DNA from: Cryobacterium sp. Y57
Lineage (GTDB): Bacteria > Actinomycetota > Actinomycetes > Actinomycetales > Microbacteriaceae
Reading direction: 5' to 3'
NCBI RefSeq assembly: GCF_002929505.1
Contig: NZ_PJJL01000053.1
Location: 1 to 58,335, forward strand
Length of the DNA: 58,335 nt
Positions 52,371 to 58,335 of this stretch are shown here, one piece after another. The translations under genes were made by a program, and so were the position numbers. The first letter of the stretch is position 1; each line of letters starts with the position of its first letter. The notes below the pieces were generated by a model. That model was not told where the DNA came from and did no database searches. It saw only the letters and a list, made by a program, of their open reading frames with translations.

Positions 52371-52450
52371 ACCAGAGAACTCACTTTGATCACGATTCTA
52401 AATTGCAGCTGACGGGAAACCCGACAGAACACGAGGCGTCATAGGGGGCA

Positions 52451-54271
52451 CTAGAAAGATTCCATTTGGAACAGACGTCCGCTGTCGCCTTCATCACTTA
52501 GGCGGCGCACGATCTCGTTCGACGACAGCGCGGTCAGATCCGAGTCGATGGGTTCAGGTAGGTCTGAATCGAGCGTCGTAATGACCGGTTGCAAACCCAT
52601 CGCCGCATATTTTCGCAGAACCTCTAAAAGCCGGTGTTTTGCACGCGTCTCGAGACTCTCGAATACCCCATCGTGGAACGCGAAGCGAGGGAACGACTGG
52701 TCGCCGTAAGACCTCAAGACAGCGAGGTCGAACGCGATGCATAGAAGCTTTTTGAAAGTGAACCCGCGCGCCGCGCTGGTACGTGCCCCCGAGTCGCTAA
52801 CGAAGTCGGCGAGGAAGTCGAGACTTCCTGAAGAGGAAGGAGTGACCGTTAGAAGCGCATGTTCGTCCAACACTGCGTGCACGATCTCGTCGAAGTAGCG
52901 CTGGATTTCCCTGTACCGACTCCCGCTGTCATCGACTTGAGCCTGGAGGTCGACTTCTATGGCTGTCTGAAGTTGATTCTTACGATCTTGGACCTGCCTT
53001 TGCTCTTGCTTAAGTCGCACGATCCTCGTATGTGTATCTCGCTGACGCTCCAGCGCAGTGATGTCGGACCGCAACTCAATGACGCGCGTCGAGATTTCCT
53101 TATATTTTGCGATCGTGTCAGAACCCTCCAAGAACTCGAAAAGTTGCGCACGCTGTGCCTGAAGTTCGGTTAGCACCGGATCGATGCGCTCTAGGCTCGC
53201 GGTAACTTCGGCGCGTTCCTCAAGTAGGTAGCCGCGGCGCTCCTCGGAGATGGCCCTATTGAACGCTACGAGCTGCTCTAGGTTCTTCTTCAGCTGACCC
53301 TTGAATGCGACGCCTATCTCTGCAAATAGGGTGGCCGTCTGGTCCGAGCTGAACAGGATCGCATCTTCGCGAAGCGATTCATCTAGATGAACAAGCAGCT
53401 GCGATAGGCGGTACTTTTTTTCATTCCCGGTCGCGATCTGCTCTTCGACTTCCGAAACCAACTCTCGATTAGCGTCCGAGTCGGCTCGGGCGAAGTCGAA
53501 GTGCTGGAGTACTGCCGACAGCTCATCCACGTCTCGACGGCGAATAGTGATTATGCCCTCGATTCGTATGACATCCGCCTCGCCGGCCATCCCGATCTCT
53601 GCACGTTGTCGGAGTATTTCGCCCTCAAGGCGGTCGACCTCGTCGACCTCGGCATAGAAATTCGTTGTGAGTTGGGCATCGAGGCCTAATAGCTGTGCAA
53701 GGAAAGGCTTCCACTCGCGGTGCTTGCCTCGGAACTTACGGAGATGAAAGACGTCTCCGTAGTCGTCTTGCTCACGCAGTACATACCCCATGATGTCGCG
53801 ATAGTCATAAGGTGCAATGACGGAGAAGCCCAGGAGACCATCCAGTAGGCGTTTTGCCGGCGCTATCCCAAGGTCGGGGTGGCTCCAGTGACCGGAGTCA
53901 ACTTCTGTCGCATCGTTTACGTCTACGCCAGAGGCGAGAATCGATACCGGCTTACGTGACTTTAGAGACCTGGCGATGGTTAAGAATCGACCGTCGTCTT
54001 TCTGAATTTCCAGGAAGAATATAAAACCATCGAAAAGGGCCTCGTGTGCAAATAGAAAGAAAGACGGGTGTCGGCCTTTCAGCAAGCAAAAATCGACAAG
54101 GCGCGCAACCGTGCTTTTGCCTAGGTTGTGGACTGTCTTACCCATATTCTCTGGTCGCTTGATCTCTGCAACGACCGCCGAGATTCCAGGGTGAAACTCA
54201 ATAGGGGGAAAAATGTCGGGCTTGTTCGAGTAAAGCCTCACTAGTCTCATGTCGCTGGGCTTCCAACCCAC
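52451..54271 (-). CDS. ABC-3C system ATPase with coiled coil (DUF2326 family)
   Basis: The 606-residue SMC/RecN-like ATPase has a P-loop variant THNLGKST-type (VHNLGKSTVARLVDFCLL, about 47-64), a long coiled coil at roughly 205-450, and the DUF2326 C-terminal head with FPRFAFHDGVFESL near 540 carrying the Walker B/D-loop. These are the ATP-binding heads joined by coiled coil that form the sensor part of ABC-three-component conflict systems. It overlaps the middle-component gene by 25 bp, so all three genes are coupled. ATG 54271 (MGWKPSDMRLV) or ATG 54250 is the start. Confidence 0.85.
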   Translation of the reverse strand: MGWKPSDMRLVRLYSNKPDIFPPIEFHPGISAVVAEIKRPENMGKTVHNLGKSTVARLVDFCLLKGRHPSFFLFAHEALFDGFIFFLEIQKDDGRFLTIARSLKSRKPVSILASGVDVNDATEVDSGHWSHPDLGIAPAKRLLDGLLGFSVIAPYDYRDIMGYVLREQDDYGDVFHLRKFRGKHREWKPFLAQLLGLDAQLTTNFYAEVDEVDRLEGEILRQRAEIGMAGEADVIRIEGIITIRRRDVDELSAVLQHFDFARADSDANRELVSEVEEQIATGNEKKYRLSQLLVHLDESLREDAILFSSDQTATLFAEIGVAFKGQLKKNLEQLVAFNRAISEERRGYLLEERAEVTASLERIDPVLTELQAQRAQLFEFLEGSDTIAKYKEISTRVIELRSDITALERQRDTHTRIVRLKQEQRQVQDRKNQLQTAIEVDLQAQVDDSGSRYREIQRYFDEIVHAVLDEHALLTVTPSSSGSLDFLADFVSDSGARTSAARGFTFKKLLCIAFDLAVLRSYGDQSFPRFAFHDGVFESLETRAKHRLLEVLRKYAAMGLQPVITTLDSDLPEPIDSDLTALSSNEIVRRLSDEGDSGRLFQMESF

Positions 54272-54504
54272 TCGAACGAGTCTGCCTTTGGCAAATACTC
54301 AACGAGACCCAGTACGTAGAGGAGGCTAAGTGCTTGGGCGAATAGGTAATCGACCGAGATATCCCGCTTACGGCAGTGCTCCAGGAGGTTGTCATACGTC
54401 ACTACTCTGTATCGGGAGACATGCTTAATCATCGCCGTGGATATAGCGATCACAGTGCGATCTGGGTGGTCATGCTTACTGGGAAAGAGCACTCGAGACC
54501 TCAA
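54247..54504 (-). CDS. ABC-3C system middle component (MC6-like)
   Basis: The 85-residue protein begins MRSRVLFPSKHDHPDRTVIAIS and continues with QALSLLYVLGLVEYLP. This layout (P-K-H near the start and a small winged-helix-like fold) matches the short middle components of ABC-3C systems, best the type 6 class. It would bridge the ATPase and the effector. It overlaps the effector gene by 29 bp and the ATPase gene by 25 bp. Confidence 0.75.
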   Translation of the reverse strand: MRSRVLFPSKHDHPDRTVIAISTAMIKHVSRYRVVTYDNLLEHCRKRDISVDYLFAQALSLLYVLGLVEYLPKADSFEWVGSPAT

Positions 54505-55501
54505 TCTCTATTTCTTTCGCGATCTCGCCAATGTCGCAGTTCCAATACATATAGAAAACCACTCCTCGCGTGAGCGAACGGTTGCGTCCGAGCAGGGAGT
54601 CTCGCGAAATTAAAAGATCGACAAGATAGCTGAATACTTTGTCGAATGTTTGGTGCTCTTCGCGATGCGCAACGATTTTGAAATGGAAATCCTCGGCGCA
54701 ATCGTCGTAGATTGCTCGAATTCTTGCGTTGGCGGGGTCGGCGAGGAACGTCTTGATCTGACGAAGAAGGTGACCATAGTTTCGCATCAATCGTTTCGAT
54801 GTATTGCCTGTCATCGAATTGAGTACGTTTTTCTCAACCAAAGAGGTCCGCTCCTGCGGGCCCTTACTCACACCTGTCCCTGAACCTGAGCGATCGATGG
54901 CGGCCGCAACGGCCTCTACGACTTCCGCAAGTTCCCTGCTGGAGACGATGAGAGGACCATCGACTGGATTGACGCCCGCAAGCTGAGCGAGCCGCGGTTC
55001 CTCTCGAAACGCCTCATCGAGAGCTTCAATTCCGCAAAGATGAACGTTCTCCCGCGCGATTCCAATCTCGCGGGATATTCGATTCAAAAGACTCTCATTC
55101 GCGTTCGCGGTCAAATAGCGATTCGAGTAGAAGAGATAATTTTCCAGTTTTCCATCGACGTGCAGCTTTTTTGCACGAGGGAGTTCTAAGGTCAGCACCG
55201 CGGTTTCGCTAGTGCCGCCAAAATCGGGATCCGAGAAATAACCATACGAATTCGTGTGCTTCGCCTGGATTATCGTGATCTTATCCCACGGGCGTGCCCA
55301 GCTGGGAAAGCCGTCCGCTAGCCCCTCAAAACGAGCGTCGCGCCCACCATCTACGCCAGCCGCGAATCCTTGGACTCCTTTTCCGAGCCTGAGCTTGGCT
55401 GCCTGGACAACGAGCGCCTCGAACTGCGCCTCATTCAGGTCCTCATATGCGTAAGCCACACCCCACAGTACCCAGTTAGCGCGGGCCGCAATGCCAGTCA
55501 C
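54476..55501 (-). CDS. ABC-3C effector: nuclease-like N-domain plus C-terminal domain
   Basis: The 341-residue protein has an N-terminal restriction-endonuclease-like domain: EAQFEALVVQAAKL, then AGVDGGRDARFEG and ITIIQAKHT give an E...D...QxK pattern. After about residue 225 comes a helical C-terminal domain (MRNYGHLLRQIKTFLADPAN, then FDKVFSYLVDLLISRD) of the ABC-3C type that docks to the complex. A DNA-cutting effector set free on infection is inferred. GTG 55501 opens the frame, but GTG 55459 (MAYAYEDLNE) suits the family and has TACTGT 5 nt upstream. Confidence 0.78.
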   Translation of the reverse strand: MTGIAARANWVLWGVAYAYEDLNEAQFEALVVQAAKLRLGKGVQGFAAGVDGGRDARFEGLADGFPSWARPWDKITIIQAKHTNSYGYFSDPDFGGTSETAVLTLELPRAKKLHVDGKLENYLFYSNRYLTANANESLLNRISREIGIARENVHLCGIEALDEAFREEPRLAQLAGVNPVDGPLIVSSRELAEVVEAVAAAIDRSGSGTGVSKGPQERTSLVEKNVLNSMTGNTSKRLMRNYGHLLRQIKTFLADPANARIRAIYDDCAEDFHFKIVAHREEHQTFDKVFSYLVDLLISRDSLLGRNRSLTRGVVFYMYWNCDIGEIAKEIEIEVSSALSQ

Positions 55502-55955
55502 GCGCTCAGGGGTGCGAGCTCGCGTGAATAGCGGGTCCCAGATGCACCCGCAGTGTTACTGCTTAGAGAATAGAAGGGTGTTTGATCAGGTCCAGGTTGA
55601 GTTCAAATTGATTCGATCATGTCGCATCCCGTTTGCAGCGATGCGGGGACGATATTCACGAGCGGGATTAGTCCTTGGAACAGACGTGGAACTGCGCTTT
55701 AAGGCAGAGGAATCTATTCGAACAAATCGGATTTAACGTATTTCTCCAAAAGAGATGCAATTGTTGCTGACACGCCGCCGGGGCCTAACCACCAAAATGG
55801 TGCTGTGGTTCAACGGTTGTCTCGGAACCCGTGGGATGCGGGACACTTTGACGAGACATATCGGAGCGGCGCATTCCGGGAAATAGACACAGTTCACATC
55901 CGCTCGGTGGCAGGGATGCGTGAGCCGTCGCCCGAGGTAAGCGGGCGAGTCGGCG
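55502..55955. other. Intergenic between the ABC-3C effector and the recombinase
   Basis: No gene is seen in about 450 bp. It must contain the promoter of the ABC-3C operon. A small dyad AACCAC / GTGGTT encloses CACCAAAATGGTG-like sequence near 55787-55811. Confidence 0.45.
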
Positions 55956-56019
55956 TGTCTCGCAACGTGTGTTTTTACCTTGTCCTAGGATTTCGGTAGG
56001 CAAGGACAGTTGCGAGACA
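55956..56019. promoter_or_regulatory. Resolvase-site-like inverted repeat upstream of the serine recombinase
   Basis: TGTCTCGCAAC (55956-55966) and GTTGCGAGACA (56009-56019) are perfect inverted arms 42 bp apart, with TGTCCT/AGGACA inside. The right arm ends 13 bp before the recombinase GTG. This layout suits a res-type recombination and autoregulation site. Confidence 0.6.
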
Positions 56020-56032
56020 TCTGGAGGCATCA

Positions 56033-56614
56033 GTGGCGAAGCTGATCGGGTACGCACGGGTTTCGACCAAGAGTCAGACCACGGATCGGCAGGTCATGGA
56101 TTTGATCGCCGCCGGCATCCGTAAGGACGACGTCTATGTCGATCACGGAGTCAGCGGTGGACGCGCGCGGCGGCCAGAATTTGATGCGGCCCTCGACGCA
56201 TTGCAGGTTGGCGACACCCTCGTGGTCACCACGCTTGACCGCTTGGGGAGGTCGACGGCCAACATGCTGGAGCTCGCCGGGGTGCTGCGGACCCGTGGAG
56301 CCGCGCTTCGCGTGTTGAATCTGGGCGGGGGAGACGTGGACACGAGTACGCCGATGGGCGGAATGGTCTTCACCGTTATGGCCGCGTTAGCCGAGATGGA
56401 ACTGGCGATCAAACGCGAACGCATTGTGGACAGTGTGAGTAAACGCCGCGCGGCCGGGAAGGATCTCGGTGGGCGACGCCCACGCTTCACCGAAAGCCAA
56501 ATCCTCAATGCCCGCCGTCTGGTCAACGCCGGCGAATCCGCAACCCAGGTCGCGCGAGATCTGAGCATGTCGCGCGCCACTCTGTATCGGAGAATTTCCG
56601 AACTTAGAGCGTGA
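56033..56614 (+). CDS. Serine recombinase (resolvase/invertase family)
   Basis: The 193-residue protein has the catalytic Ser11 in LIGYARVS, TTLDRLGRS with the conserved Arg pair, and a C-terminal Hin-like helix-turn-helix (ATQVARDLSMSRATLYRRI). It has the length of small resolvases/invertases, not of large transposon integrases. GTG 56033 follows TGGAGG. No transposase gene is adjacent, so the element it belonged to may be incomplete or it may act on the nearby dyad. Confidence 0.92.
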   Translation: MAKLIGYARVSTKSQTTDRQVMDLIAAGIRKDDVYVDHGVSGGRARRPEFDAALDALQVGDTLVVTTLDRLGRSTANMLELAGVLRTRGAALRVLNLGGGDVDTSTPMGGMVFTVMAALAEMELAIKRERIVDSVSKRRAAGKDLGGRRPRFTESQILNARRLVNAGESATQVARDLSMSRATLYRRISELRA

Positions 56615-56869
56615 CGCTCGGGTGAGCCAGTCGCAAATACTCGCGATGAAAACCGTGGGGTGCTGCAACGGGGCGGGCGCGGGCGCCGGCATCGATGCCA
56701 CTATTTCTTGCCCCAGTTAGCCCCCGCTCAGCGGGCATTTTCTCGGGCAGGGCCTACGGGAATGTAGCTCCAAGCCTGCATTTGGCTCGACGCTGAACTC
56801 GACCGTGGGATGTGCCGTCTGGGTGGAGGTCCGGCTTACGGGCGCGCCATGAAGGACACTTCTTGGCAT

Positions 56870-56875
56870 TAGAGT
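56870..56875 (+). promoter_or_regulatory. -10 TAGAGT, leaderless promoter of the tmrB-like gene
   Basis: The hexamer ends 7 nt before ATG 56883. Confidence 0.45.
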
Positions 56876-56882
56876 TCGGTTC

Positions 56883-57407
56883 ATGATCGTTTGGCTCAAC
56901 GGCACCCATGGGTCGGGAAAGACGACGACGAGCGACTTCGTGCAGCAATTACTGCCCGACGCGCGGGTCCTCGACGCTGAGAAGGTCAGCGAGGTGCTCA
57001 TGGACATCAAGCCGGGACTTCCTGCAACGGACAACTTCTAGCACTGGGAGCCGCGGCGACCGCTCGTTGTCGAAACCGCTTGGCGCGTGCTCGAGTACAC
57101 CGGAGGCACACTTGTGATGCCGATAACTGTCTTGGTCGAGAGCTACTGGCGGGAGATCAGCGGTGGTCTTACCGAGCACGGCATACCGATCCACCATTTC
57201 GTCCTCCACGCCGACCAGGCAACGCCCCGCGGCCGTAGACAAAACGACAAAGATCTCGGCCGCTCGACGTTCCGCTTCGCGTACTTGGAGCCATACGCCG
57301 AGGCAGCTCATACCGGGCTACACAAAGAAGCCGAGGTCATCGACACCACACACATCACAGCGGGCCAAGCCGCGCAGCAGATCGCGGATTCAGTGCTTGA
57401 TCGCTGA
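56883..57407 (+). pseudogene. TmrB-like P-loop protein interrupted by an amber codon
   Basis: The frame begins MIVWLNGTHGSGKTTTSDFV with a Walker A GTHGSGKT. It hits TAG at 57039-57041, directly after TDNF and before HWEPRRPLVVETAWRVL. Relatives read NFQHW, so CAG-to-TAG explains the break. The same frame continues to 57407 with GGTLVMPITVLVESYW, HHFVLHAD and an intact end. The family includes TmrB-like tunicamycin-resistance ATP-binding proteins, though many members have unknown targets. Confidence 0.85.
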
Positions 57408-57450
57408 GAACGCGGGATATCCGGCATCCTTGAGCTTGGTGAAGGATCGC

Positions 57451-58170
57451 TTAGCCAACCTCGCGGGAGCCTCGAGTATGCCCTTCCCGCACCGGTCCGC
57501 CGACGCTTTCGAGGACTTCCTGTGCGATGCGGCAGAGCTCCTCAGATGTTCGTGGAACTGACTCCGCCCACTGAACGAGACGCTTCGCAGCCGGATCTTG
57601 AAGATTCCCGAGGCGTCGCACCAGCCACTTGCCGCTCCCAAGCCAGCTGCGGTTGGCGAAGAGCAGCAGTTCCCCGGCGCGCGTGTAGACGTCCGCGATG
57701 ATGGCGAACTCCTCTCCGGGATCCGGGCGTCCCTGGAGATCATCGATGGCTGCCGTGAGCCCGTATCGTAGATCGGCTTGCTGTATCGCGCCGATCGGCT
57801 CCGGACCTGCGGCCATCACCCCTTGCGCACGAGCCTGCAGCAGCACCGTTGCGACGTTGTCAACCAGTGGGATGCCGCCAGCCCACATATCCAAGGCGAC
57901 AGGCCGGCGCTGCCTCGCCTCCAAGGCGAACCACTCATCGATGCCCTCGGGGCCGTAAACAAATGACTCGACCAGCCAGCCGTCGTGTCTGAGCGTTTCT
58001 GCGAAGCTCGCCGGACGGTCGTCGTAGTAGACCACGATGTCGAGATCAGAAGTTCTGGTCTCGCGGCCGAGCGCGATGCTGCCGGCTAAAGCGGACGCTG
58101 CCGCCTCGGGGTGTACCTTCCTGACGAATGCTTGAGCCGATTTGAGGGCCCCGTCCAGTGCCGAAGTCAT
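57451..58170 (-). CDS. Nucleotidyltransferase-domain protein
   Basis: The 239-residue polymerase-beta-like nucleotidyltransferase has the motif G30-S31 (LAGSIALGRETRTSD) with D42-L-D44, and a third acidic residue in ALDMW near 94. The C-terminal half is helical. It resembles small aminoglycoside-type or stand-alone nucleotidyltransferases; the substrate is unknown. ATG 58170 is 6 nt from a TAGGCT box. It is convergent with the tmrB-like pseudogene. Confidence 0.8.
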   Translation of the reverse strand: MTSALDGALKSAQAFVRKVHPEAAASALAGSIALGRETRTSDLDIVVYYDDRPASFAETLRHDGWLVESFVYGPEGIDEWFALEARQRRPVALDMWAGGIPLVDNVATVLLQARAQGVMAAGPEPIGAIQQADLRYGLTAAIDDLQGRPDPGEEFAIIADVYTRAGELLLFANRSWLGSGKWLVRRLGNLQDPAAKRLVQWAESVPRTSEELCRIAQEVLESVGGPVREGHTRGSREVG

Positions 58171-58176
58171 GCCTTG

Positions 58177-58182
58177 AGCCTA
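58177..58182 (-). promoter_or_regulatory. -10 TAGGCT, leaderless promoter of the nucleotidyltransferase gene
   Basis: The hexamer (minus strand) ends 6 nt before ATG 58170. Confidence 0.55.
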
Positions 58183-58268
58183 GGGCGACACCAACGAGCG
58201 CCGCTGGGTCGAACCGTGAATGCGCCCGTTCATGGATCTTCTTTGGGTCAATCGTCCCGTAGAGGGTT

Positions 58269-58281
58269 CGGCTTACGGGCG
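58269..58281. repeat. Direct repeat copy flanking the tmrB-nucleotidyltransferase pair
   Basis: CGGCTTACGGGCG occurs here and at 56832-56844, bracketing the two genes. It may be chance or the scar of an insertion. Confidence 0.4.
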
Positions 58282-58335
58282 GCCGGCGCTGCTGGGTGCG
58301 TACTCTGTGGAAAGCTGGAGGTGTGGAGTACGACA

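Overview
The window reads as high-GC actinobacterial chromosome, most likely from the family Microbacteriaceae; the genus cannot be fixed from sequence alone. The evidence is GTG/TTG starts, codon habits such as 'gcggatgcc' and 'gcatccg', an archaeal-type aspartyl-tRNA synthetase, a cytochrome c system II cluster, a menaquinone pathway, KtrAB, bS22 and a small Microbacteriaceae-type DUF7882-like protein.

Positions 1-40180 are conserved core. In order they hold: a MerR gene broken by an amber codon; a DUF1294 membrane protein; an NADPH/FMN reductase; tRNA-Arg(ACG); an FeS-type photolyase/cryptochrome; an SDR and a MarR regulator; a receiver-less winged-helix regulator; upp and tadA; a CDF metal transporter divergent from proC; a MinD/ParA-like ATPase; ktrA-ktrB; an ArsR regulator and the 32-residue ribosomal protein bS22; a thioredoxin-like protein and a Dabb protein; aspS; the cytochrome c cluster (histidine phosphatase, resA, ccdA, resB, ccsA); and menC, a group-2 sigma factor, menE, menA, menD, menF, menG and a polyprenyl diphosphate synthase. 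After these come a ferredoxin reductase, yajQ, tRNA-Tyr, an inositol-phosphatase-like gene, an M23 peptidase, an alpha-glucosidase coupled to a small alarmone-synthetase-like gene, and tRNA-Thr plus tRNA-Met.

A striking regularity of the core is that at least twenty genes have a TAnnnT -10 hexamer ending exactly 6-7 nt before the start codon. This is the geometry of leaderless transcripts. One of these promoters points at a 20-codon upstream ORF that overlaps the menE start. Genes of the inserted region mostly have Shine-Dalgarno leaders instead, except the two genes at the far right.

Positions 40181-58335 are accessory DNA immediately downstream of tRNA-Met. They contain a decapitated tyrosine integrase fused tail-to-tail with the 3' end of a lost conjugation gene, then three intact conjugation genes (SCO6880-like, VirB4-like ATPase, two-domain peptidoglycan hydrolase), a glutaredoxin-like gene and two small unknown genes. 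A type I restriction HsdR remnant follows, lacking its nuclease domain and interrupted by an ochre codon, with an intact YgjP-type metallopeptidase.

Next is the most notable locus: a complete three-gene ABC-three-component (ABC-3C) conflict system on the minus strand. It consists of a nuclease-like effector with a C-terminal ABC-3C-type region, a small middle component and a DUF2326 SMC-like ATPase, and it is followed by an unknown six-TM membrane protein that may be a fourth part. The window ends with a serine recombinase preceded by a resolvase-site-like dyad, a TmrB-like ATPase gene broken by an amber codon, and a nucleotidyltransferase.
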